Origin: Cotesia glomerata
Lineage: Eukaryota; Arthropoda; Insecta; Hymenoptera; Braconidae
DNA length: 64,000 nucleotides
Direction: 5' to 3'
Assembly: GCF_020080835.1 (NCBI RefSeq)
Contig: NC_058165.1
Coordinates: forward strand, 4,749,771-4,813,770
Shown here: one piece after another, positions 1 to 12,082 of the stretch
Layout: every line of letters begins with the position of its first letter
Position numbering within the stretch: position 1 is the first letter of the stretch
The notes under the pieces: model-generated
The model's input: the letters and a program-made list of their open reading frames with translations, nothing else
Databases searched by the model: none
What the model was told of the DNA's origin: nothing
Position numbers and translations under genes: made by a program

Positions 1-785
1 TTTTGCACATGGACATGGGATGTATATCGTGCGACACCGCTCAATTACCGTCGTATATAGCAATTACCTACCTCATTCGGTCTATCCTTGTCTCTTTCAC
101 TTATTTCTTTCTCGCTCGCCTACTCTGCAACTCATATATGAGTAAACATATAACATACTAGCATCGTCCACCTAAGCGTAATCGACGCCACTTTAATGGG
201 CTCATATACCAGTATTTCAATGTGCAGCTTGGCACGGTATAACAAACCTTGTTACGCAGCAATTTGACTTAACGATTACGCGAATAAGTTAGTGTTAATT
301 CAACGGTATTCAAAACTATTAAACCAGTCAAGAGGTTTTAAATAAATTGTTTATTGGTTTACTTCAACGTAGACCCATTTGAAAAGATAATACAGAAGTA
401 AGATCTTGCCATCGATTTAATTAATACTCCTTTTGTTTTAAATTATGACAAATAATATTGTATCATTTTTGGCAGCTAAAAAAAATTTTTTAGTTTGTTC
501 ATATATGGCCAATTTTCTAGTCTGGTTCATTGGGTTGTAAGGGGGAAAGGGTGAAAAATAATTGATTTTTATTTTAGAAATTTGGATATTAATTTAGATC
601 TCAAGTAAAAAAAAGTTTGGAAATTCAACATTGCACGACTCATAATACTCATTCAATTATGGAATAATAATAAAAGAAAAATGTGAAAAAATAAATATAA
701 AACAACTGTAATAGAACAAACAATCCCATTCGGTCTTACCCGAAATGGAAGGTAGATTTCATTTGATATATGTTATGTACATCAA
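1..785. other. AT-rich non-coding DNA
   Basis: No coding or RNA gene is visible. A copy of the shared terminal module (GTTTGGAAATTCAACA then TGCACGACTCATAAT) lies at about 616-651, so part of this stretch is probably an old transposon remnant. Confidence 0.4.
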
Positions 786-789
786 ATCA

Positions 790-1420
790 AAGGCAATGTT
801 ATGAGCTTTCACATGAATTTTTCGAAAATTAGCTATCTTATTTCAATCGAAAGTTATTCATCAATGAAGCCACAAAAAACGTGATTTTCACTATTTTGTC
901 AATTTTGCAATGCTACTACTTCGAACCTAATTTATTGATTTCGTCTATCTTAAGACTCATGCGAGCTAATTGTCTAAGGAAACTGTGTACCAAATTTCAT
1001 TAAGATCTGTTGACAATTCTTGATAGAATAACATTCATAAGTCAGTTGTACTACACATTGTCTGAAAATGGTTCAATAGACCTCTTAACTTTGATAAAAT
1101 AACTGAAAATGGACAAAAGTCAATGTTATATACGTTAAACTGAAGGAAATTTCATGAGTTATCCCATGAATTTTTCAAAAATTAGCTATCTCTTTTCATA
1201 CAAAAGTTATACATCAATGAAGTAACCGAAAACGTGATTTTCACTATTTTGAAAATTTTAAATAGCCGTGATTTCTAAACTAATTGACAGATTTTGCTCA
1301 TCTTCGAACTCGTTCAAGCTAATTACTCAAAGAACATGTGGACCAAGTTTCATCAAGATCGGTTCAAAACTTTTGCAGATATTCTGATGACAAGGTTGGT
1401 TATATTACATATTTATCCAT
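790..1420. repeat. Diverged tandem duplication, period about 353 bp
   Basis: CATGAATTTTTC followed by AAAATTAGCTATCT occurs at 812 and again at 1165. The parallel continues through ATCAATGAAG, AACGTGATTTTCACTATTTTG, the GAGCTAATT/AAGCTAATT step and the TTTCAT(T/C)AAGATC step. Divergence is substantial, so the duplication is old. Confidence 0.75.
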
Positions 1421-1619
1421 ACATAGATAAATTTTTTAACCAATGGTATTTTTGGAACTTACTTGACTAATTATGACATATGATAGCAAAATTAGTTGAA
1501 AATTCCACCACGAGGACTAATGCAATAGTTAGATTTCTAACAAAATCTACATAATAATGCTTGAGCGCCCCTAGTAGGACAAAATGGACATGATGTATAT
1601 AGATATACAGATCAAAGAA

Positions 1620-1920
1620 TTAAAAAAATTTGACTGAATTAATGGATTTTTTGGCAAGTTACAGCGCTTACAGGTTTCATACTTGACCGACGGGAAAATT
1701 TTTAGACTATTTTGATGTTTTTTTCCGTTTTTATTGCACTAAATAATTTTTGAAATGTATGGAATTAATCTCTATTGAATAATCTCGGCATTATTATGAA
1801 AAATATCTTGATTCCGTTAACTAACAAGGGTATAATAATAAAAGTAGTTACCGAAATGAGGCGAAACAAATTTTTTGATCGTAAAGTATTCTGATGTTTC
1901 GCATTATGAGTCCTGCAATA
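1620..1920 (-). mobile_element. Family H element, copy 1
   Basis: Read on the minus strand this matches the copies at 16.4, 17.5 and 56.4 kb: the end with GACTCATAATGCGAA, TTTACGATC, GAAATGAGG/CCTCATTTCGG, GAATCAAGATATTTT and the CAAGTATGAAACC stretch. No coding capacity. A minus-strand 70-codon open frame inside is not protein-like. Confidence 0.7.
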
Positions 1921-2030
1921 GTGAATATGAGCTAATATTAATCCATAAACGGCATATAGTGTGTTAAGTATGAACATTATTTAGGCATTTGCAGCTAACT
2001 TAAGTACATCCCTCAATAAAGGATCGAATA

Positions 2031-2050
2031 AAAAAAAAAAAAAAAAAAAA
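2031..2050. repeat. poly-A tract
   Basis: About 20 A residues ending at ACCGG. It could be the tail of a short retroelement, but no body was recognised to its left. Confidence 0.7.
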
Positions 2051-2560
2051 CCGGTTAAAATGATCGGTTGCCAAGTTACTATAGTCGTCCGGTTATGTTG
2101 CTGGTTCTCTTCTGGTTGCCAACGTGCACGGCATTATCCGCTGAACGGTAGAATCCGACAAAGTGACAGTTGACGGGACAGAGATTAAGTGCGACTCGTT
2201 GTAGTTTGACGTGGCCTTGTGCGTTTCTCATTTAGAAACACACATACATCCACATGTGAATTTTTACATTTATGTATGTATATCTCAATGGCTCCAAATA
2301 GTACAAAAAAAACTTTAACCAAGATAAAAAGTGATGAAGCGTGAGGATACATCGAGTCAAAGCGGCGGCGATCGAGTGCTGAGTAACCGTGATTTTTACT
2401 TGTTACATTCCGACAAGCTGAATCAAACTTCTTTTTCTCATTTCTGTACGTCTTTGGGTTATTTTATTACAGCAGAAACAAGTGAAATGTCACTGGTTTA
2501 TTAATTACATTATCCAGCAACAATTCGAAAAATAAAACTTTATAAAAATTACTTAAGGTA
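2051..2560. other. Single-copy island, non-coding
   Basis: More balanced composition than the flanks (for example GTGACAGTTGACGGGACAGAG near 2161) and no similarity to the repeats in this window. No reading frame of note. Confidence 0.3.
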
Positions 2561-2789
2561 TCACCACAGATACCACAAGTGTAAAATGTCCCATACATAG
2601 CCTTTTTGATTCATCTTGTTAATCTTTCTATGCAAAATCGCATTGAAGAAAGAATGACAAAGATAACTTTTTAAAATTTTTTATTTATTATTATTATCAC
2701 ATGCTCTGAATCTGTATTTTTAATTACGCAAAGTATTCAATATCTCATTTATTTTCATCACCTAAATTTTTATTTAAATCTTAAGGTTA

Positions 2790-3995
2790 CTTTTTGTAAA
2801 ATAAAATAAAAACTGTAATTTTTTATAAGACAATGTTTAACTCTAAAATTTTAAAAGGTAAATATTTTTTGAGTGTTTCTCTAGACTTTTTCAAAAATTG
2901 AGTAGGCTTATTTATTTATTATCTTGCTAAAATTTACTAATATGTCAAATTTTATAAAATTCTGAACGGTAAATCTCTAACCGTGGGTACTAACTTAATA
3001 AAAAGTAATCAAAATGTTAATAAAAAGTGATTTAGAGATAAAATTAACTAACTAAATGAGTAAGACTCAATCTTTTAACAACAAATAATTCATACATTAA
3101 TTTTTTATACAAAATTTGGTAATACCACATGAATAGCTTTGACTCTACAAAAAATTGAATGATTCGAAAAATTTTGTTTTTAATTACAGTTTTAATTTTC
3201 TACTATTAGAGAAAAAATTGTTAAGCTTAAAAAAAAACTTTTGTAATTACTATCAAAAATGAAATTCAATTTTTTTCCGAGTTTAAAATTGTTAAATTTA
3301 AAATAATTACTGATTTTAATTAGTAAAATGTTCATAATAAAAAATAAAAAATTTCTATTGTTTTAAATTAGTAAAATATTAACGAAAATTTACATTAAAA
3401 TAAAATTTCAAAAGCAAAAATTAAGAATAATTGAAATGTTTTTTTATTGGTTCTCTAGAGCTTTTCAAAAATTAAGTGGGCTTATATATTATCTTACTAT
3501 AATTTACTAACATGTCAAATTTTGTTAAATTCTGAACGGTAAATCTCTAATCGAGCGTACTACCGTAAGTTATTAAACCAATTAGTATTAATTGAAAAAG
3601 TAATTAAAATTTTTACTATAGTATTTTATAAAAACAATAATCAAAATTTCTTTAAAAAAACTATATAGAAATTTGGTGGTTCGGTTCCAACACACTAGAT
3701 GGCGTGAACATTGCGCGGCTCTCACAAGTGCTCTACACACCTGTTTTAATATATAAAAATTTTCTAATATATCTAAAGGTAACGTAAATTAAACCTGAAG
3801 ATAATTTTTTGTAAAATAAAACAAAAACTGTTATTTCTTATAAGACTTAATGCTTAACCCTAAAACTTTAAAAGATAAATATTTTTTAATTGTTCTCTAG
3901 AGCTTTTCAAAAATTAAATGGGCTTATTATCTTACTATAATTTACTAATACATCAAATTTCATCGAATTAAAACTGTAAATCTCTAATCTAAGAT
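2790..3995 (+). repeat. Three dispersed copies of a ~200-bp AT-rich repeat
   Basis: Units at about 2792-2990, 3405-3560 and 3805-3995 share the order TTTTGTAAAATAAAA, ATAAGAC, CTCTAGA-CTTTTTCAAAAATT, TATTATCTT, ATTTACTAA, ATGTCAAATTT and GTAAATCTCTAA. The middle unit lacks the first part. No coding capacity. Confidence 0.75.
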
Positions 3996-3999
3996 ACTT

Positions 4000-5000
4000 C
4001 CTTAAGAAAAGTTGCTAAGTATAATTATAATGTGTCATACAAATTTCTTACAGTCGTCCACGTTAAATACCTGTTGGATTTAAAGATTCTGACTATCAAA
4101 AATTTTTTAAATAAAAATGACAAACAGTATACAATATTAGGAGTAGATATCTATAAATTTTTCACTTCCAACTACATCTATTCATGCTAATAAATTTCTT
4201 CTTTCATATCATTTGCATTGAAACTTCAAGTTTCAATGCTTGCTTAGTTATTCAAAATAAAACAATTTCAAGTCAATGCGGCTGTTTGCCGGCATAAATT
4301 GATCGGTTTCTATTATCATCATTAAAACCCTGTCAGAAGAGCTTTTGTTTACAGTAAACCTCGAGAAAGAACCAATCAAGCTAACAGTTGAAAAATACAC
4401 TGTTAATTCTACACTTGATTCAACTATTCTCAGGCATCAAACCTCCGAATTATAATATAAGTCATGTCGAAAAATTGTGTGGTTACTTCTTGTGGGCAAT
4501 AGATAATTTACCGCACTTGTTGCATAATATACTGTTATTAATATTAAAAAGATCCTGCTATTGTTTGCGAGATGAAAAATTACTTATTTATCCGTCTATT
4601 CCATAAAATTGTACCATTGTATTCATTTTTACGACTCTACACATACATACACACACACTCTCTATATCAAGCAAGTTAGGTGGTACAGGATTCGTAAGAT
4701 TTGAATTTATGAGACCGTCATATTTCGCAACTTGCGAGCCGGTAATTTCTGGCTGTGCGCTCGGATTTATGGTTGTGAGTGTCCCGCCTGCGCCATTAAT
4801 CCTTCCTTTTTGACCTGAATCGAACTTGCACCTATCCTACTATATATCTCATCTCTATAGCCCTCTTCACTTCCTCCATTCTCAGCCCCTATATTTTCTA
4901 CTATTTTTCATTCGGATGGTATGAGTATTTCTATAAAAACGGAGGACAATTTTTGGCTCTTTTGATAAATAGTACTTGAGATGGTAGAGCTCGACATCTA
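4000..5000. other. Non-coding stretch with an island at 4640-4970
   Basis: AT-rich to 4630, then a GC-richer segment (ATTTCTGGCTGTGCGCTCGG, TGTCCCGCCTGCGCC) that looks single-copy. The 72-codon frame at 4388 has no recognisable features and is taken as chance. Confidence 0.3.
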
Positions 5001-5330
5001 CACTGATAGAAGGATTTAGTTCTATTCAATAAGATTTAGTAATAGTTACTAAATGATTTAGTAACAAAGCTTAAATTACCAAATATTTAGTAATAGTTAC
5101 TAAATCATTTATTAAAGCCCATTTATTTCCACCAAATAAATATTTAGTAGTATTTAACCAATTATTTATTGCTACTCAATAAATCGTTTATTGGTATTAA
5201 AGAAATTAATTTTTTAACTAATTTTAATGTATAACCTAACTTTTTTTACTCAAAATAAATCCAAAAAATTAGAATAAATAATTTTGAAGAGCATTTAGGA
5301 AAAAATTTTATTTAAAAACCTCAAGTCAAA
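5001..5330 (+). mobile_element. Family K element, copy 1 (one end)
   Basis: Begins CACTGATAGAAGGATTTAGT and carries repeated TTTAGTAA/TTACTAAA blocks. It is nearly collinear, in inverted orientation, with 37860-38109. The opposite terminus is not found, so the copy is truncated. Confidence 0.7.
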
Positions 5331-5440
5331 AAAATGAGCATTACGTTAGAAGTATAAACCTCAGATTTAACTATTGGTTAAGGAAACGATTCAGCGATCA
5401 TGCGCTCTTCAGCGGAGTTTTTCAATACTAATTTTTGTTA

Positions 5441-5684
5441 AAAATAAATTTTAAGGTTAGGGAATTCTTGCGGTGTTGTCAAGTGTATACCGGTAATTTA
5501 GAGAGCTATATTTTTTATTACTCAATTAAATGTTAATAATTATGTAATGAGTAAATTTTTCGGAAATTTTCTCAAAAATGTTATTAATTAATTTAAAAAT
5601 TAATTTTAAGATGCATAACAAAAGTATTTCTACGTATTATTTTTTTATAGACATTCTTTACACTAGGAGGGTACTTGGGTCTCC
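5441..5684 (+). mobile_element. Family A TTAA element, right-end fragment
   Basis: Matches the right third of the full copies (AAGGTTAGGGAA, GTATACCGGTAATT, GCATAACAAAAGTATTTC, CACTAGGAGG) and ends at TGGGTCTCC followed by TTAA (5685-5688). Confidence 0.8.
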
Positions 5685-5688
5685 TTAA

Positions 5689-6152
5689 GGTAGTTGTCAT
5701 GGTACAATATTGTCAAAAAATTAGAAATTATACGCGCCGCAAAGTATATGAGCTTGTAGCTAAGTAATCCATAATTTTTACGCAACCCATACAATTGTTT
5801 CTGTCCAAAATATATTTTTTCATAAATTGTTGAACTTTAATCCGTTATTTATAAATAAATAGACGGTCAAAAAATTTTATTTATTTTTTTTTAAACTCAC
5901 AACAAATACATTAAGAGACCGTCCGTTTTTTGACAGTTAGATTTTATTTTTATAACTAAGAAACTGGTACAGAACTGCAGAGAGCGTATGCAATTCAATG
6001 TTAAATATCCAATTTTTAATTGAATTGATCTCGGGTTATAGTTGGTCAATCGACTTCAAATTTTAAGGGTAATTGTATTATCATATCCTTAATAAGTATA
6101 CAAAACTTTAGAATTTTCTGACGGTATGCCTTATATAACCACGACAACTACC
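5689..6152. mobile_element. Element O, TTAA-flanked MITE
   Basis: Begins GGTAGTTGTCATGGT and ends ACCACGACAACTACC, an inverted repeat of about 15 bp. TTAA lies on both sides (5685-5688 and 6153-6156). A 464-bp body without ORF. Its left TTAA is the same TTAA that bounds the family A fragment. TTAA duplication suggests mobilisation by a piggyBac-type transposase, by inference only. Confidence 0.8.
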
Positions 6153-6159
6153 TTAAGTG

Positions 6160-7190
6160 CGCACACTTGCCCCACACAACTCTACAGTCAAATTTAAGGC
6201 TGTATTTTTAACACAGATAATTATTTATATATTTTACTTTTAAATTTTATTTTTATTTATTTTTTTTTTTTTTCGTTCGACTTCATTTATATTACTCTCG
6301 ATGCGAGGCGCGTGACATTTGAATAGTTGAGCGTCACGTTTTCAATTTTCTACTCTACTCCCGTTGCCTTTTACTGTGCGAGAATAAACGTGTGTAAATG
6401 TATACACAGACAAACATGTACATATATATATACAATTGGATGTGTATGAGAGAAAGAGAAGAATGATATACAAGAGAGAGTTGTACTCAGCGCGAGCTGT
6501 CTTAACTTGTTCACCAGGCTGACAGCCATCTCACGCCGCACTCCCCTTAGATAAATGAGAATATCGATCGGACAGCGTCAATTATAAATTTGACACCGCT
6601 ATAATATGCTCCCGAATTCCCAGTGTGAGAGTAAGTATAGAAAACGAACGAACGGTGGAATATAAAAAATAAAAACAAATAAATAAACGAGATAAGAGGA
6701 GGTAAAAAAAATTGAAAAAGCCAAATACTTGAATGCCTGATGCAGCTACCAATAATGGAACAAAAGTCTGGTGATTTTTTAAAAAATATAAATAAAATAA
6801 CAGGGGTGCGATTGTTGAGAGTAGTGATATTGACGGGGATAAGGGGGGTAATTGTCGCGCGCAAAAGCGCATAGTGCTGCAGTTTACCCGCGAACTACTA
6901 CCAGAGTGTTGGAAAGGGGCTTAATCGACTGCCATGCACCGAACGAACAGAAACGTCGATACCATGCATCCGCGGTAATTTTTCTCCTCTTTATTTTCAT
7001 TTATTTCATTACATATATATGCATACACATTTTTCCCCAGTGAAGCGCATACGTATTTATTTACATACATGCAAGTTAACAGCCGCTTGGATTTACAGAT
7101 GCCAAATTAAAAACATTAGTTGGAAGAAAAAATCATTTTAGGACAAATAGTTTTCACGAAACTTGAATTTGTAAATTGTTATAATTGAAA
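6160..7190. other. Single-copy island
   Basis: GC-richer, purine-tract-rich DNA (GAGAGAAAGAGAAGAATG and similar; CTGACAGCCATCTCACGCCGC near 6519). Overlapping open frames on both strands (6547-7043) lack protein-like features. Candidate regulatory DNA for the noc-like gene or an unrecognised exon; I cannot decide. Confidence 0.3.
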
Positions 7191-7193
7191 GAT

Positions 7194-8645
7194 CCCGGAA
7201 AAAAAAGTTTAGATCTGCTCTGATCAAATCAGATCAAATTCATCAGATCTGAGCAGATCTGAATTTTGGCCAGATCTGAGCAGATCTGAATTTTGGCCAG
7301 ATCTGAGCAGATCTGCATTTTGGCCAGATTTGTCCAGATCAAATTTGATCTGATTAGATCAAATTTGATCTGATTAGATGAAATCTGATCTGTTCAGATT
7401 GAAACAGAATCAATTTATAAAAAAGTTTATAAAATAAAAACAATGGTAAAATTTATTTTATTTCTACTTGAAAATTAGAAATCATGTATTTTATATCAAT
7501 TTTCCGTGATTTAAAGCCGAATTATCGTTGAAAAACAATTTGCGATGCTGGGGATTCGAACCTGGGTCCTCCTGCATGTCAGTCCCAGAGCGTACCATTC
7601 AGCTACTAGAAGTACCTGACTGAGTTACTCTTCAGATAATAGTGTAGGCGCTGGATTATCTTTTCGTCAAATTTTGAGGTCGGTGTACAAAATATGATTA
7701 CTTTATGTATTTTGACCCGCTGAAACCGAATATCGCAGTCATTTTTGCGAAATCCCGGGCCATCTATTATTTATAGCCATTTGTTTAAACAATTATTTGA
7801 GAAATAATTTTTTTTGAGATCGGATATAGAAAATATTTCAATATTTTAGGCAATTTTAAGATGAAAATTACTATTATAAAATTTGCCGTAAGTTGATAGT
7901 TTCTAAGTTATAAATTTTTGAAAATTCTTGATGATTAATTACAAATAAATAAATTACTTAAGACCAGGTTTCATGCACGTGATTGTAAAGAGGAATACTC
8001 AAAGTTTCTATTGAAACAATAACATCCGGTTATAATTTGTATTAAATAAAAAAACGTGATCAAAGTTATTGTATTTGTAAGAGCTATTTATTAGAACATA
8101 AAGTATAAAAAGTCGTACCTAAGTAGATCTGCTCTGATCAGAACAGATCTAATTAGATCTATCCATATCACCTTTATGATTACATATATTCATCAAGCTT
8201 GATCTGATTTGATCTAACTTGATCTGATCATATCTAAACTTTTTTTCTCGCGTAATAATCAGATTAAATTAGATCTGCATAGATAAAGTCAGATCTATTT
8301 ATATCTAATTTTTAATTTAATTTTGATCAAACTTGATCTAGATTGGTCTAATTTGATCTGATCGGATCTAGTTTGATCTGAACAGATCTATTCATATCTA
8401 CTTTTTAATTTCATTTTGATCATACTTGATCTGGATTGATCTGATTTGATCAGAGTGGATCGAGTTTGATCAGAACAGATCTATTCATATCTACTTCTCA
8501 ATTTCATTTTGATCAAACCTGATCTGGTTTGATCTAAGTAGATCAAATTAGATATGTCCATATCTACTTAGATCTAAATTTAGATCAAATCTGATCTGCT
8601 CAGATTAAATTTGATCAGAGCAGATCTAAACTTTTTTTCTCGGGG
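7194..8645. mobile_element. Family F GATC-rich TIR element
   Basis: The left end CCCGGAAAAAAAAG and right end CTTTTTTTCTCGGGG form an inverted repeat that continues through TTTAGATCTGCTCTGATC on both sides. The interior at both ends is a dense array of GATCTGA/TCAGATC words. An internal copy of the terminus (ATCTAAACTTTTTTTCTCGCG near 8234-8254) suggests a composite or a shorter sub-element. The middle (7430-8090) differs in composition and holds a tRNA-like segment. No transposase ORF. Confidence 0.8.
7543..7613 (-). repeat. tRNA-like segment inside family F
   Basis: On the minus strand TAGCTGAATGGTA resembles an A box, and GGTTCGAATCC is a perfect B box about 40 nt later. The acceptor and anticodon arms do not fold as a standard tRNA, so this is a tRNA-derived relic rather than a gene. 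Confidence 0.55.
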
Positions 8646-8649
8646 TACA

Positions 8650-9158
8650 AAAACAAAATTTTTTTTTAATTCTCCTTGATCTGAAAGATACGTATTAATA
8701 TAAAAATATAAATGAGTGACTAGTAAATTGGAAAATGTGGTGCAAGTTGTGCTTTTAGCAACCTGTCGAGCTCAACGAGTCTCTTTCAGTTCTCGTTCGT
8801 TTTCGCTCTTTTCTTCTTCATCCGGTAGCTGACAGTTTTCATTCCCTTCCTCTTCCACTCTTTCATTTTCTCCTGTAGTAATACTTGTCCTTTTTGATAT
8901 TATACGTCTCTATTCATGTCTTGTATGCTATGAAAACTTTCCAATTATGTGTGTTTTGATGCTCCATTATATTCATAAATAATCCATTTGTTTTTCTTTT
9001 ACGATTATACTACTATGAAGGAAAATAAGATAAGAATTTATAATCACTAGTTTAAAAAAATTAATTATCAAATCATATTTTTCAAAATTAAACAATTAAT
9101 AATACGTGAAAAAAATTTCTGATTGAAACATACGGCCTGATATACGCTTATATAACAT
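8650..9158. other. Single-copy island then AT-rich DNA
   Basis: Around 8750-8900 there is GC-richer DNA (GTCTCTTTCAGTTCTCG, GGTAGCTGACAG). The rest is AT-rich. No gene seen. Confidence 0.25.
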
Positions 9159-9625
9159 TTATGTTTAATGTCTAACTAAAATGACTAAGATCTTCTAGCA
9201 TTTAAAAAACCGGGGTTACTTATGCGCCGAGTAACTGCGCAAGCGGTGTTGCCAAGTCAAATACAAGACTTTAAAGAACGGAAGTTCCTTGTGATTTTTC
9301 ATAAAAAATATAAAATATCTCCGTAATACGTTCAAAAATCTACTTTTTAATTGTTTTAATCGAAAGCTTATTATTTTTTCAATCAAATTCAATGAAAGTA
9401 AAATTTTTTTAAAATCGTTAATTGCATTAAATTCTTAACCAAATACACGGCTGATAGAATCTCCATTTACCTACATGTAAAAATTACAATTTTCAAACCT
9501 AATTATTTAATTAAATATCCCGGAAACCTACTTTTTTAATTTTTTTATTAATTATTAGGCTACGTAGATTTAATTTACAAATTTTCAGGAAGTTATAAAA
9601 ATTTGACTACTACGCGTGGATCTCC
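9159..9625 (-). mobile_element. Family A TTAA element, truncated copy
   Basis: Inverted relative to the 16.5-kb copy. It keeps GACTAAGATCTTCTAGCATTT, GAGTAACTGCGCAAGCGG and GTGTTGCCAAGTCAAATAC, and ends GCGTGGATCTCC with TTAA at 9626-9629. The other end is missing. Confidence 0.85.
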
Positions 9626-9786
9626 TTAAGCATTAAACTAGTGTTAAAATTAAACGACAACTATGAAAGGAAAATAAAAATATGTCTTCGATAGAGTATT
9701 TATTTAGGTATTAATTAAATTAAAAAATTAAGTTTAAAACCTTAACACCGGAAAAAAAAAAACGGATTAATCCAAATGATTAAAAA

Positions 9787-9823
9787 TGCGTACACTTACC
9801 CCGTAATAAAGGTAAGTGTGCGT
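9787..9823. repeat. Short perfect-stem palindrome
   Basis: GCGTACACTTACCCC, a short spacer and GGTAAGTGTGCGTAC form an inverted repeat in otherwise AT-rich DNA. Its role is unknown. A related GTGCGCACACTTGCCCCAC string follows the TTAA at 6153. Confidence 0.6.
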
Positions 9824-10003
9824 ACTCGTCTGAAGTAAATTTGTGCAACTAAGGTAATTTTGTGGATTTTTAATGCCCTAAGCCGAATGATTTTAATAAT
9901 ACTTAGATAACTTTATTGAGACGTAACATAACTTCAAATGTTGTGCTAAATAAAAAGCTCAAATACATTATTGACGGAAAAAAAATTATTTGTTTTGGTT
10001 ACT

Positions 10004-10322
10004 ACACAGAAAAAAAAGTTCACTTGAACTAAGAAAATATTTTTCTTCCTAATTATTTTCTTGAGCGAAAAAATTTTTTTCTCAGTTTAAGTAGGTGGCG
10101 CTGCTTCCCTAAAGTATCTATAAATCTTGATCAAATATAAAAATTCATTGTATCAAGTATTTATGATAATTTGAATTAAGAAAAAATTACTTCCACCAAG
10201 AATAAAATTTCAAGAAAAATTTGTACTTCGGCCAACACAACTTCGGTCTTCCTTCAGGCACTCAAAAATTTTCTTGAGTCAAGAATTTTGTCCCCTAGTC
10301 AAGAAGTTTTTCTTTCTGTATA
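10004..10322 (-). mobile_element. Family B TIR element, short copy
   Basis: Ends CACAGAAAAAAAAG and CTTTCTGTA. The interior matches the copies at 25.0 and 46.2 kb (GGTGGCGCTGCTTCCCTAAA, CTTGATCAAATATAAAAATT, CGGCCAACACAACTTCGG) with the middle deleted relative to them. Confidence 0.8.
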
Positions 10323-10329
10323 GGTTCAT

Positions 10330-11289
10330 AATATTTTGTTTTTTAAGTAAAAGAATGATACCATATGGATTTTTCTTACATAAGTTAATTTTCGACCAAC
10401 AAATCTTAATTTAACGGCACATGTCCTAAACTTTCCCCTCTTCCTTTATAAATAAAGGGGTTGAACACACTTACTTGCTACGCACAGTTGCCCCACGTGA
10501 CTAAATAATTTTACTCAGGGCAAAATAAACTTCTTATAAAATAACATTATCATTCATTGTATACATGTATAGCGTACTAAGTTGATTTTTTTTTACGATG
10601 GGTTGAAGATTGATTGGCACTGATAACGGATGATCGAAGGAGCGTCTGAAACCACTGTGCGGCAAAGAAGCTCTATAAAGGTAATTAATAGCGACGCAAA
10701 TCCAAAAGAGAAAGGAGAATACGAAGAGGGTGATGTCAGATGTAGTTAGGACATTGCCCGAGTGTATTATATAGCTGCGGTTCCCTTTTGCAGGCAATTC
10801 AATGCCTATATACTTCTCATCCGTCCATCAATCTATCCATCTATCCATCCATCCTGATCTCTGCTGGTCTTCTGTCAATCGATTCGTTTTGTTTGTCCGT
10901 TCATCCAGCTACTCTTCCGTCACATAAAAACAAACAAGAACCTCTTTTTGATTCCAGTCCAGAAGTAAGTATAAGTCTCTGCCGCCGTATGGCTTAACAA
11001 CTACGCTAAAGTCGACAGAATTGCGGTGTTCGATAATTTAAATCCCTCTGTATTTGTTAATGCCACATCTGCTTTATCTCGTTCTGCCATAATAAAATTC
11101 ACTTCTGTTGTTTCATTTTTAAACGGAAAATAAAAAATTAGGGCCTTGCTTAGGCGAACCGAACAACAGGTTTGGAGCGAGGGTTCGAATCTCCAAGACG
11201 CCGTTTTTTCGGAGATCGGGACGTTTCGATTGATAGCCGACTGCACCTTGTCTAAGTTTTCTGGAATTTTCTTGCACTGTTTAAAATTA
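10330..11289. other. Single-copy island with no recognised gene
   Basis: GC-richer DNA from about 10570 to 11250, including pyrimidine-rich (CATC)n-like runs at 10825-10855. Short frames exist on both strands (87 aa minus at 10797, 69 aa plus at 10788), but none shows a domain or supported splice structure. Confidence 0.25.
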
Positions 11290-11880
11290 AAAAAAGTTTG
11301 GAAAATCCAAAAATACCCGCCTCATAATTTCATTTTTCATAATAAAATTGATTAAAATAAAATACAAATACTTTCAAATCTTTCGCGCCATTGTCTACCC
11401 AGAAAAGAAAGGTGCTGCGCATGGGTTGTAAACGAACTTTATTTACATAGATATAGATATACAAACGATAAGTGGATTTTAGTTTATTGCTAATTATAAT
11501 TAAACTACATTGAATTAGATCGTGATCTTTGAAAGGACTTAGTTTTGGATAATGCTGAAGCGTATAAAAAAATGGACTTGATCAGTTAAGTTTTTCGGCA
11601 GTTATCGTGAGCACGCCAGTTTCCATACATACATCAGACACACGGACGTCTGCGGAATAATTTTTTTTAACATTTTTTTTATTTATTTAAAAAGCAAAAT
11701 GTCTTTTAAAAATGTCATAAGTGTTGAAACTAGTGTTTTTCCATGACATTTATGTGTAAATATTATTCTACAAGTGCGATAGAAAATAAATAGAGACAAC
11801 ATTAGTTCAAAAAATCACTTGATTTTTGTAAGGCGAGAGTAGTGCACTACCTTATCGGTTTCGCTTATGAGGTGTGCAAT
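11290..11880. mobile_element. Family I element, copy 1
   Basis: Starts AAAAAGTTTGGAAAATCC then CCGCCTCATAA and ends CGCTTATGAGGTGTGCAAT. It is collinear with 54508-55098 across AATCTTTCGCGCC, GCTGCGCATG, TTGATCAGTTAAGTTTTTCG, CATACATCAGACACACGGAC and AAAATGTCTTTTAAAAATG. No ORF. Confidence 0.85.
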
Positions 11881-12082
11881 AAAAACTCATATTTTAATTA
11901 TTTTTGATCCATGAAAAATTCAACAAATTTTGTTTTAAGTTTAAACAGTACAATTTTTTGGTTTTAATCACTTGTTGTGAGTAAATTTAATTGCTTTTAT
12001 AGATCAAAATATTGACCCTCCTTCGGTTGAACTATCTAAATAAAATTACTATTCAGCCTTACCATTGAACGACATTTAGCTG

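Noticed and set aside
10534..11355. Four overlapping open frames (69-87 codons) on both strands
   Set aside because: No domains, mutually incompatible, partly within family I; treated as chance frames in a GC-richer island.
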